The translations under genes and the position numbers were made by a program. DNA of 64,000 nucleotides from Ziziphus jujuba (lineage: Eukaryota; Streptophyta; Magnoliopsida; Rosales; Rhamnaceae): positions 3,107,501 to 3,171,500 of the forward strand of contig NC_083388.1 in the NCBI RefSeq assembly GCF_031755915.1, in the 5' to 3' direction. This document shows positions 1-10,809 of the stretch, in pieces (position 1 is the first letter of the stretch; each line of letters starts with the position of its first letter). The notes under the pieces are model-generated. The model did not search any database. It saw nothing but the letters and a program-made list of their open reading frames with translations, and was not told the DNA's origin.

Positions 1-1231
1 TAATCCCACTGGTTTGCGGCTTTGCCCCTCAACGGCTCAAAAATCTCATGGAAAAAATGAAAACAAAGTCGACATATTGATTATGTGGATCCTGGTTTTC
101 TGCAGCCTATCTCTTCTGTCTATTTTTGCAATTATATACATTCATCTTCGAAGAAGGGTGAGCAAAACAAACAACCCAGATGAGGATGCAACATAAAATC
201 AAAATCTTTTCTCAATATGGAGATACGATGGGAAAATGGTGTATGAGAACATCATTGTATGAGAACATCATTGAAGCAACTGAGGAATTCGACTCCAAAC
301 ATTGATTGGTGAGGGAGGAACTGGGAGGGTTTACAAGGCAGAGTTAAGCACTGGTCAAATTGTTGCTGTGAAAAAGCTGCATGCAAATACATATGGTGAT
401 CATCAAATGTCTCAGTATCTTAAAGCTTTTACAAGTGAGATTCATGCATTAACACAAATCCGATATCGAAACATTGTGAAGCTATATGGGTTTTCTTCAC
501 ATTGAAGGCACTCATTTTTGGTTTATGATTTCATGGAAGGTGGAAGCTTGCGAAATGTACTCATGAACAATGATGCAGAAGCAAGAGCTTTTGGTTGGAA
601 CAAAAGGGTAAACATTGTGAAAGGTGTGGCAAATGCATTGTCCTATATGCACCATGATTGCTCCCCGTCTATGATCCATCGAGATATATCATCCCAAAAT
701 ATTCTGCTGAAAGCAGAACATGATAAAGCTCTTGTTTCTGATCTCGGGACAGCTAGGCTTTTCAAACCTGACCCACTTAACTGGACTTCATTTGCCGGAA
801 CTTATGGATATGCAGCTCCGGGTAAATAAAATTTTTATCTTATTATAATTATTAGTTTCTTTTATATATTGTTATTAATTCAATGGTGTTGATCCAATTT
901 AACAGAACTTGCTTATAAAATGGAAGTGAATGAGAAATGCAATGTGTATAGCTTTGGATTTGTGACATTGGAGATACTCATGGGGAAGCATCCAGGAGAT
1001 CTCACCTCATCTTTGTTGCCTTCATTGTCCCCATCATCTGCGACACTTGCTCATCATCAAATAGCTGAAATGAATGTTTTGGACCAGCGTTTGTCTCCTC
1101 CAACAAATGAAGAGGCTAGGAAAGTGCTCTGTCTCGTTAAGGTAGCAATAGCATGCTTGCACAGCTCTCCAAAATCTCGTCCGACAATGAAACAAGTTGC
1201 TCAAAAGATCTCATCAGAGACTCATATTTGA
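1..1231 (+). pseudogene. LRR receptor-like kinase, 3' part, broken (MIK2/At4g08850-like)
   Basis: This is the C-terminal part of a plasma-membrane LRR receptor kinase; the leucine-rich repeats would lie left of the window. It shows a membrane segment followed by a basic HLRRR stop-transfer (about 80-160), the glycine-rich loop GEGGTGRVYKA, the ATP-binding lysine in VAVKKLH, the catalytic IHRDISSQN, SDLGTA in place of SDFGTA, and the C-lobe through SRPTMKQV. One intron (822-905) falls after GYAAP, which is the family position. The frame is broken several times: TAA at 194-196; a 16-bp tandem duplication of TGTATGAGAACATCAT near 240-270 (+1 shift); a one-base loss near 300 in the codon after DSKH, which restores the frame; and TGA at 503-505. 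DFG is changed to DLG. The MIK2-like assignment comes from family resemblance. The relic is probably not translated as a full kinase. Confidence 0.85.
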
Positions 1232-2058
1232 AGCCCTTATCTTACATTAAGGAGCTGCTTGATTTCAGTGATTGTACTTCCTGAATAAACATCATGTTTA
1301 TCATTATGCCTTTTGTTTCTATTAAGGTCAGAATGTGGATGTGTTACTGGTTTCCCTTATACTTTGCTTTTTGGGGTTCATTTTGACTTTTTATACATGC
1401 ATCATGTATGTGAGTTTACGGTGTAGAAGAAATAATAAATTTGACTATTTTAGCTGCTCAACCGATCTTAATCTAGCACATCAACTAACTACATGCGATC
1501 CTGTCAAAGCTTTCACGTGCAGTTTGAAAAATAAAGGAAATACGAAAATACAGGTGTGAACAAAAGTCATAGACAAAACACAGCAACTTGCTGGGACATA
1601 AAAAAATAAAATAAAATTCACTGAACATACAGATACCTCCAAATATTGGATTTCAGGAAAACCAAGCTCTGTATATTGATAATAGATTCACCAATCGCAT
1701 CCCATGCCATTGGTAGCTACTCGTACACTAAAATAAATAAGGTACTTAACAGCTGGTTTGGTTCTATCATCATGGTGTACCATCCTCCGTAAATTACAAT
1801 GTTGCCATCCACTTCCTGCTCTAAGCAAAGTCCATTTGCTATTTAAGCTAAGATTTCCAATTTTTGGCTTTATTTCTTCAAGGCAAAGCAAATAAAATTT
1901 ATACCCAGATTACAATCTGAAAGGGTAGTATGTACATTATTTATACCCAGATTACAATCTGAAAGAGGTAGGGGAGAAAACAGGAACAAATCCGGAAAGG
2001 AATTTCATCATTTTCTTCGAAAGGCATAAACCAGTATTATACAGAGTTCTTACCTCTG
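1232..2058. other. Intergenic; probable REV7 3' flank, with a 42-bp-period direct repeat
   Basis: No gene is recognised. A 74-codon open frame at 1335-1559 encodes a hydrophobic stretch but resembles no family I know and is probably chance. Two identical 26-bp copies of a sequence containing ATACCCAGATTACAATCTGA lie at 1898-1923 and 1940-1965. The right end is probably the 3' UTR of the minus-strand REV7 gene. Confidence 0.5.
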
Positions 2059-4193
2059 TTAAGTCTTTGGTTCATCAGAAGTCGCATGTTCCAAGTATAA
2101 CTGCACACTCAGAGGCTCACTGCTCATGGACTTGATTGGGGTGATAAATGGAGGTTGCTGCCACTGTTTTGTGTCTGTTGGGATCCATAACCCTGCATCC
2201 TTACTCATGCCTGCGTCCGGAAGGGATCGGAAATAAGCTGTTATCTCCCACCTGCAATCTATGAGAAAGAAATGCTCTCAAACATCATTTCGATCTCTAA
2301 ACATTAAAAATACTAAATCCAAAGCATATTTCACTGGTGTAGCAAATACTTCAACATCAGATCAATACCAAGTAAAACCAAAAGTACTTGATACATAATG
2401 GCATGTTAAAATGGCTTAGAAAAGGGAAAAATAAATATTTGTAGTTTAAGATGCAGAGTTCAAAAACTGAAGCATACAAACCGAATACAAATGTAATACT
2501 GCATTTGACAGGGTTACCATGAGATAAAGCTCTTGTAAGGGGTTCGGAGACCGAAAGCTTGACCAAAAACGACCTAAGAGAGAACTCCAAGTCGGCTTCT
2601 TCAACCTTTGAGCCATAAGACTGGCTGATTACAAGTTTGAACATGAATCTTTCAATAGGTGTGTTGTCAGTGTTGAAGAAGATAACTGCTACTCTCTCTA
2701 CCAGACCCTACTATTTCAGTGAAACTGAATGGTTAGAATATCAACAAAACAAAATAAAAATATAGGGTAAACCACATGGATGCATTTGTTCAGAAATTAG
2801 TACAGCTCATCTAAATCAGCCCTAAATAAGACTTTTTTGCCATGTTATTTGCGTAACAAACTTCATCACATGAAACTGTTTGAACCAAGACCATGTTCTA
2901 GACAAGTAATGTTCAAAAATATACCAAGAGGCAAACCATTATACAAACCATACACACATAGGATAAAAAAGTGAAGAAAATGCTCAAACATGCTCTTTAG
3001 GAAATAAAGAAAAAAGGTCTAATTACCAAAAAATTAAACAAAAAAAATTTAGGGTCATTTGGTCTGTGATGTAGAATTCAACCCTTTCCACGAACCCCGA
3101 GAAAGGATTTGGAATTTTATGGTTGTAATTTGTAAATTTATACTTTGTAAATTTATACATTATTCTTAATCGCAGTTAGTAATGAGGAAAAATAGACTAG
3201 CCAGCCTATAACCAGACCTACTTAAAATCCAGTCACTTCTTATTTAGAGCCAATCCCTTGGAACAAGTTTTGCAACTTTGATAACAGGGTCCTCACCAGT
3301 GGTCCACAAGAAGGTATCTTAAGAGCATGTTAGATAAGCATTTGAGGAGCTAAATGCTCAAGGTTACGGGAACATCACTAGTTGTTTTATGGTTCAATAT
3401 TAAGTGGTCTTCTTTGATCTTAAGGTACCTTAAGCATTGCCAATAGCAGTAGTTTGAATAGGTTTTAGTTTGTTCTTTCTCACACAAATGCATCCACAGA
3501 CAATCTTCAAATTCATAATCAATTTGGATTCTCATAGCATTTTTCAGTGTAAATAGTAAATGCCATATATCAAACAGAGGAAAAATAAAAATAAATATAC
3601 AAAGTGATAGTTTTAAAAAAAAAAAAAAAAAAAAAATTGAAAAGGGGGAAAAATGACACACCTTTTGTACAAAAGGAAGAAGTCCAGAAACAGCTGAATG
3701 AATGTAATCCCTCAGCTCAGGATGACGAGCCCTCTGAACCACCAAATTCATATACCTCCTCCTTTCAAAAGCACCTTCAACCAAAACCCACCTCATCATC
3801 AGACCCAAACAATTGCCCTTAATTCAGTCAACTGACATATGAAATTCTTCTGAGAGTTTCAGTTGAGTTAAGGGGTTTTCCTTTCTTGAATCCCAATCGA
3901 CGAAACATATATATATATATATATATAAAAGACCACAAATTATTTAAAGCAATTAAACGGAGAAAAGGTGTAAATCGATTAAATGAAATGAGATTAGAAG
4001 CAGACCAGTAGGATAAACTCCTTTGAGGAAAACAATTGAAGTGATTGCCACATCCAAGAACTCCACCAAAATTCGAGCTGCCCCATCTGAAGCACTTCCA
4101 TTATTAGTTCAACAGAAACAAATATAGAATTGATAAAAAAATTAAAAAATAAAAATAAAAACCTTGGGAAGATTGACCATCTCTCGGTTCCAT
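2059..4193 (-). CDS. REV7: REV7 / MAD2B (MAD2L2), HORMA-domain subunit of DNA polymerase zeta
   Basis: HORMA-domain adaptor. In the family it binds REV3 and REV1 in translesion synthesis and acts in the nucleus. Coding exons on the minus strand, 5' to 3': 4193-4163, 4086-4006, 3774-3662, 2707-2518, 2258-2059. They total 615 bp (204 aa plus stop), and every junction is GT-AG with matching phase. Recognisable blocks are AARILVEFLDVAITSIVFLKG (residues about 13-32), AFERRRYMNLVVQRARHPELRDYIHS, VERVAVIFFNTDN, IERFMFKL, SLRSFLVKLSVSEP, and the C-terminal safety-belt region WEITAYFRSLP...LWIPTDTKQWQQPP. The length matches plant REV7 (just over 200 aa). The start is the only ATG giving the short acidic N-terminus MEPRDGQSSQ. 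I see no defect. Confidence 0.93.
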
Positions 4194-5329
4194 TCTCTAC
4201 GAAAGTACTGCTTACAGAACGCAACTTGATTTTTCCCTCGACGTCCGTCTTCTAATTGGGACTCACTGTTTACAATTCTGGACTTTTTTTTTTTTTTTCC
4301 CCCAGCTGAAAATTCGAATTTTAGATCTTCTACCTCTTTCTCTGCTTCCTTTGAATGCCCTACAAACTTACAAAAACTTAAAACGGATAGACAAATGAGA
4401 ATTTATAAATATATAAATATATGCTCTTTTTTTTCTTCTTTTTTTTTTTTTGCAAGAGGACTTTACATACTTTGGACATAAATTACCAACACCTTGGCTT
4501 TTTTTTTTTTTTTTTTTTCCTTCCTAAGAAAAAAATGGAAACATAAACTGGTAAACTAATTTATATTTTCTATTAAAATCCTAAAAATTCAGTTTTTAAG
4601 TACGATACCAATACTAAATATTTATTTGTATCTTTAAGTGCTACTAAAGTTCCCTCTTTTTTTTTTCTTTTTTTTTTTTAAGTTATAACTACCAAACACA
4701 AAAAGTTCCAATTTTTGTGATCTCTTATATCTTGTGGAATGCAACTTTATTTAAGTCTTATATTAATGCCCAAAACAGATGATAAATTAATTCATCATTC
4801 CACAAAGGCACAAAAGATGGAAGAAAAAGGCGATGACAAATCGGTTAAGGTATATTTATCAATATAAAATTGAATATCATTTACACCCAGTCACTGGTTG
4901 TTGAATCTGAGTTTACATAATTTCCTTAGACAATTTCAAAGCTTTTCCATTTTTTTTTAGGGTAAAAGAAACCAAAAAAAAAAAAAAAAAAAATTCTAAG
5001 CTTTGCTGGATAAGAAATAAGAAATTCTATGTTCAAGTTTTGTGAAAATCTCAGATGCCAAACAGACCAAATAATAAAATAATATCAAAGCCGTAAAGCA
5101 AAAATCTTTTTTCACAATGAAAGTGGGCCAATAAATTGGCTCTTGGACCCAGTCCCCAAGGAAAACTGACATAAAACGACACCGTCGCACACCTCCTCTT
5201 CCAAAGGTCAAAGATAAGCAACCACGTTCAACCACCATCATCACTGTCTGCTCGTTTCACTACAAGCGCATGTTAGAACAATCATTCGAGTTTTCCCTAA
5301 ACATGTACCAAAAACCAATATACAACATC
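4194..5329. other. Intergenic between two minus-strand genes (REV7 5' flank)
   Basis: AT-rich spacer with repeated T tracts (about 4286-4300, 4430-4452, 4500-4518, 4660-4680) and an A tract near 4974-4993. It holds the REV7 5' UTR and promoter at its left end and the 3' UTR of the F-box/kelch gene at its right end. No other gene is seen. Confidence 0.6.
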
Positions 5330-6577
5330 TTAGCACTCCGCACAGACACAAGCGGCGCGTCGTATCATCTCCGGCAGATTCGCCAATCTGCTCCACTCTC
5401 CGGCCACCGGATCGTATACCAGAACCAAGCCTTCCTTCAATCCTCTGGCGAACCTCCCACTCCTCCTCAACAAGTCGTCGATACACCCACTCACCTGGAC
5501 CAACACCACTTTCTCTCCCACACCTACACAGGTGAACCTCACCGTGCTGTCCACCCTAATCTGCGCCGGCAGTGGCGGACTGCTTATCCTACACCACTCC
5601 CCGAATCCTCCGGAGGCACCCATTTTTCTCCTGGCGTCGAACCTCCATAAGGAAAGCTCCACCGCGTGGCTCGCCAGCACGTAGATGTATCCACCGGCTG
5701 CGCACGCTGCCACCACGCAGCCTCCGCCCGGAACCGCTCGGCTCCTCAGCCACTCTCGTGCTTCCACGTCGAACAAGTCCATGGAGCTCGCGTACAAGTG
5801 AGCCTCCGCCCCAGTGGTGGCGGCGCGTGACAGTTCGTTACCCGACGCGCCTAGTTTCAAACCTCCTATCACGTAGAACACACCATCAACCGAAGCACCG
5901 ATGCATCCGTATCGACTCCTCGTGGCGTGAGTGACCACCACCCACTTGTCCTCCTCCGGATCGTACTCCTCCACGGCCGTTATCTTAGGCCCACCACCGG
6001 CGACGTAAATCTTGCCGGAAACCGCTGCGGCGGCGAATTTCTTTCGGGAGAACATCATCGGCGACCTTCCGGTGACCTTGCCGGTCCATGTGTCATACCG
6101 GAGGGTGGCATTGCGGCCAATGATGTAAATCCTAGGGCCAATAGCAGAGAGCCTCGCGTGGGAGGGGAATCCATGGAAAGTGGGAGGAGAAACGGCGTCG
6201 TTATCGGCGAGAAAGACAGAGACTTTCCAGATTGAATCGGTATCGAACCGCAGAGTTGCGGCGAAGAGAGCAGAATCAGCAGCTGAAACAGCGAACAAAG
6301 CGTGCTGAAGACGTCCGTGGTGGCGGCGGAAGTTGAAGAAGACCGGAGAGAGGAGGAGCTTGGCCCATCGGCGGCAGACGAGGGAGAGGGAAGGGATGGA
6401 AGAGGAATCGACTCTTGAGAGGCACTCAAGGAGGAGGTCATCGGGGAGAGAAGAGAGAGTAGTGACTGAACAATGGTGGTGGTGGAGGGAAACGACGGCG
6501 GAATTGTTGTCGTTGGGATTGGGGAAGCAAGATTTCATAAGCCATGAGAAATGGCGAGAATTGCAGGTCTCTGACAT
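5330..6577 (-). CDS. F-box/kelch-repeat protein (At5g26960-like), intronless
   Basis: Predicted substrate receptor of an SCF (SKP1-CUL1-F-box) ubiquitin ligase; the target is unknown. The protein has 415 aa. The F-box is at about residues 41-85 (LSSLPDDLLLECLSRV...LVCRRWAKLL). Kelch-type repeats follow from about 130, e.g. GPRIYIIGR, RYDTWTGKV, SGKIYVAGGG, VEEYDPEEDKW and DGVFYVIGG, then a C-terminal blade ending in a Cys-rich CVCAEC. The N-terminus MSETCNSRHFSWLMKSC matches what I recall of the Arabidopsis At5g26960 protein. The open frame extends 12 codons upstream to a TTG; I chose the first ATG (6575-6577) because family similarity starts there. The gene is a single exon and GC-rich compared with its surroundings, which produces long shadow frames on the other strand. 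Confidence 0.92.
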   Translation of the reverse strand: MSETCNSRHFSWLMKSCFPNPNDNNSAVVSLHHHHCSVTTLSSLPDDLLLECLSRVDSSSIPSLSLVCRRWAKLLLSPVFFNFRRHHGRLQHALFAVSAADSALFAATLRFDTDSIWKVSVFLADNDAVSPPTFHGFPSHARLSAIGPRIYIIGRNATLRYDTWTGKVTGRSPMMFSRKKFAAAAVSGKIYVAGGGPKITAVEEYDPEEDKWVVVTHATRSRYGCIGASVDGVFYVIGGLKLGASGNELSRAATTGAEAHLYASSMDLFDVEAREWLRSRAVPGGGCVVAACAAGGYIYVLASHAVELSLWRFDARRKMGASGGFGEWCRISSPPLPAQIRVDSTVRFTCVGVGEKVVLVQVSGCIDDLLRRSGRFARGLKEGLVLVYDPVAGEWSRLANLPEMIRRAACVCAEC

Positions 6578-9500
6578 CAGAATCCGATGCCGTATGAATG
6601 AATGAATGAACAAACGAAATGAATGAATGTAATCACGGATGAGTGAGAAGGCAGACTTTCAGTTGGGATTTGATACAGAAGGTAAGGGACATTTTCGGAA
6701 AACGACTGTGAAGGGCTTCCTAAGAGTCAGAGGCACAGTGACGAACAGAGGAATTGTATGGTGGATTGCCGAGCATGAAAGCTCTCCATGCACCCTAATT
6801 GTCCAACCAAATCTCACCACTTGTCAATTCTTATTTCTGCATTTATTTCGGATTTTTTGGGACCACTTACGTTTGTTTTTTTTTTTTTTTTTTTTGGTGG
6901 GTCCGAAGAAAATATAATATAAATGTTTAATAAGAATTGTGTGTAATTATTTATGTGATTATAAAGTGAGCACGTGAACGTTATAGAAACGGTAATTTAA
7001 GAGATTTATTTAGTTTTAAAGAGGAATAAAGTTTTATTAACTTCAATATTTTAATGAAGTTCTTTAGTATTAAAGTTACGTAAGTAGAAGCTGTGACAGA
7101 ATTTTATGTATCTTTTAATAAAATGTAAATATTGGTACGTTTGGAAAGAGGGAATTAGTTCATATAAAATTAGTTAAAACCAAAGCTTTTTAAAAAGCAT
7201 TAATGAAAGTACAAGTATGAAGTTTTGGCTTACAAATAATAAGAGTATACGAAACATTAATTAATTTGTATAATAATTGAATGGACGCAAGGAAATATGG
7301 TTTCCTTAAAATTTTAAAGGAAAAAAAAGATTTGATGATGCAACTTTGTCTGATTATTTTTTTCAATGAATCAATGAAGAATGTTCAATTTTCAATAAAT
7401 CATTTTGCAATAAAAATTTATATAGTTTATTGATATGAATTGGCATTAATTTGCAATATGAGAGATATTATTGGATGCCATGATTGATCCACCATATACT
7501 CCCTAGTTGCATCTGATTTTTTTTTTTTTTTTTTAATTATAGCTTAAGCATAAAGCATTGGTAAAGTCGTTTTTTCCAATTAGCGTGTATTTGCAATTAG
7601 TGTTTTTTTAATTATAGATCATATTTGATCATGATCACCACTTTATTTTTGAAATAGTTTCCTCAGAATAAAAAAAAAAATTGTATCCTAGTTATAAATT
7701 AATGGAAATCTATGCATATTAGGACCAATCTATATAAAAATTGGGAATCTAATTTCATCTTAATCTTATTATATACTTTCACTCTAATCTACTATATATT
7801 TTAATCTTATTATATACTTTCACTCTAATCTACTATATATTTTATTCATATTCAGATCCTAAAATCTTAAAAAAAAAAAAAATTGCTATCATAATACAAG
7901 GTATTTATTATTTTAGAGAATATTTTGTACAACATTTTATACATAGCACCGTGAAAAGCTATGAAAAATGTTGTGGTCTCGTGTTCATTTTATATCATCT
8001 TGATAATTGCCTCCCTCTTTTGGAGTTTTCATATTTGTTTATTGTAGTATAGACACCATGAAAGCATTGCATCTTCAGCCAATTTCACAAAATGAAATAG
8101 TAGTTTTCTGAGTAGACTATTCAAATTATTTGGATTAAATTATTTCAATTTTGATTTAATTAAATTGTATCATTTGTTTATTAAAATAAATTGAATTAAT
8201 TATTTTAAATTTTATCCAATCATATTACATATAATTTAAAATTGATTAGATTAAATTTTTTTAAAAAATAATTCAATTCAATTTAATCCAATTCCATTCA
8301 AAGTTATATGTAAAATGGAATTTTATTGAACGTTTGATTTATATGTAATTTAAGCCGTGAGGAGAGAAAATTTTCGGATCTCGACTTTTTATTTTATTTT
8401 ATTTATTTGGATGAGAAGGTTTGCATCGTCATTTGATAGTGACTTTCTTTGACATTTGAACATTTAAGAGACGAGGTTTTTTAATATGATGCATCAAAGG
8501 CAATGTTGGTGTGTAAAAATTTATACATCACAATGATAACGTTAAGACAATTTTATTGTTCACCAAAAAAGGGCAAAAAAAAAAAAAAAAAGATAATTTT
8601 CATAGGGTGATTATTATATCTATCAAATAGGATGGAAGCATGTGAACCACCGCTGGCAGATAATAACAAAAAAATAAATAAATAAATAAATAAAATCATA
8701 AAACGACAGGCAAAAATGTGAAAATTGGACACTCTTGTGGTGTACTGTGTGAGTGACCGCAAAAGAAATAATATTATAATATATTTAATTCTTTAATAAA
8801 ATAAAATATAAAAAAAAGGAAAAGGTTAAACATGAAGACCAAATAGTGTGGAATCTATTGATTCTAGATAGCTTTTTATGGGTGCATGATGTTTGATGTA
8901 GATAGAGTGGGACCTCGAACCTAAGGCTATATAGGCCCACCTCAAGGAATCGTCTTACTCTCGAAAATTTCAAGGATCCAATTATCTATTATAGAATCTT
9001 TTTCACGGATATGACATCGTCAATTTATAACTTTAAAATTATAAAAAAAAAAAAAAAAAAAGCTAATTAATCTCAATTATGCAAATGGACAATGTTTGGG
9101 GTTGGTACTTTACAGTTTACTCATGCCCTTTGCCATGGCAATTTTCCTCTTTCCTTCCATATCCAGTATAACAGCCTCTTTGGTTTGTAAGCCAAAAATT
9201 TTAAAAAATAAAGAGAATGAGGTTTAAAAACACTGCCTTGATTTTCCAAGATGAGGTTTACTAATCCTTACATTAATTTTCTCTTGTAATCAATCAGTTG
9301 GAATGATTCAGTTTCAGATGACACTTCTAATTAATTGGAAAGATCGTGTTTCACATGACTTCTTCATTTAAAAAACTGAATCATTCCAATGAACAATCAC
9401 CTTCATTTTCTATATCATTCTTTTACATTTAATTCTTTTTTCTATTTTAATTCCATCCTTTCCCATCCTTTTCTCAAAACCCCATTAATACCAAACTGTA

Positions 9501-10800
9501 ATGTCCTGCATGATTTCCTCATGGGTATAGGGTAGAAGAAAGAGTGAGAAAGGCTGGAATTTATTGCAATTTTTTGTTTTTTGTTTTTTATTAGACATGG
9601 GGTATATACACTACGGTTGAATGAACAGGGTACATCTTTGTTTTGGATAAAATATGAGAAATTATTCTCCAAAGAAAAAAGGTTACTTATTGTATCTGCT
9701 AATCTTATTTGACTTCCTTGGGAAAAAAGATACTTAGAAGGTTAAGAAACTTTCAACTGCAATTAATACTACAATGCATTGCTTTGAAGAGAATAAAAAG
9801 ATGCTGATCCGTTACTATCTCGATGGCATACAGTCAAACTACAAATTATATTTTTATTCTAATTTATCAATGTTATTTGTCATTTTTGTTGTCAAATATT
9901 CCATATAATGCAATTTGCAGCACAAACTAATGATATATAAGTTTATCTAAAGATGCCAAGAGAATATGGGTTGAGTTTATAAATGGTTTAGCTCCCACTA
10001 TCCATGTTTAAAGAGCAAAGATGCTAAGAGAGCATCGATTTAGCATATAAGTGGTTTAGCTCCGTTGATCGAATATTACTATCCATATTAAAAGAGAGTG
10101 AGAAAAAAAAAAAAAAATCTAAACATTACTATAGTCTACTTTTATTGTTTCAATTATCTCAAATTTTTCGACGGTTAAAAATAAATTTATTGCATGCCTT
10201 TCATTTATTATTTTACCTCTTCTATGTCTAATTAGCAATTCTATGGATACAAGTGTACTATTTTTATGGTGCCATTTCCTTAGCATAATCCTTCCTATCC
10301 AAACATACATGAAATTTAAATTTAGTAAAATAAATAAATGAGACAATTTTGATAATACCTCTTTAATCCGAAGTGTTGTTTTAGAAAATTGAATGTCAAT
10401 TATTATTATTATTCTTATTATTTTAATAAGAACTTGAAATGTGATTACTGTTTGAAAATATATGGCTTATTATTAGTATTATTATTATATTTTTTTGACA
10501 ATTTTGTACTCCTCTTTCTAAACCACCCCCCCCCCCCAAAAAAAAAAAAAACAAAACAAAAACAAAAAGAAAATGCTTTAACCAACATGCATAAACTAAT
10601 AATTAAAATTTCTTTTTGTCAAGTAATAGCAATAATTATATGTCTAAAAATATAAACCATCATTTTTTTCTTTTAAGCCAGCATTATTAAAAGAAAAAAA
10701 GAAAAAAAAGAAAAGAAAAGAAAACAGGAGTTTAAGAAATAAAAATTCAGAGATTTTAATGGGTACCCTTAGATACAATTTACAAATGGACGGTACAGAT
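6578..10800. other. Long AT-rich intergenic region
   Basis: About 4.2 kb without a recognisable gene. The left end is the F-box/kelch 5' UTR and promoter. It holds poly-A/T tracts, a perfect 41-bp tandem duplication at 7761-7842, and two diverged copies of a segment of roughly 70 bp near 9950-10110. Open frames on either strand are short, hydrophobic or low-complexity and match no family I know. Confidence 0.55.
7761..7842. repeat. 41-bp tandem duplication
   Basis: Two adjacent copies (7761-7801 and 7802-7842) begin TAATCTTATTATATACTTTC and read identically by eye. This is a simple local duplication in non-coding DNA. Confidence 0.9.
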
Positions 10801-10809
10801 TAAATTTCA

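Noticed and set aside
1335..1559. Membrane-like 74-codon frame after the receptor kinase relic
   Set aside because: No similarity to the family, and it lies past the kinase stop codon; hydrophobic AT-rich frames are common by chance here.
5572..6605. Several long plus-strand and alternative minus-strand open frames over the F-box/kelch gene
   Set aside because: They are shadows of a GC-rich coding exon; their proteins are Arg/Pro/Ser-rich and lack family similarity.
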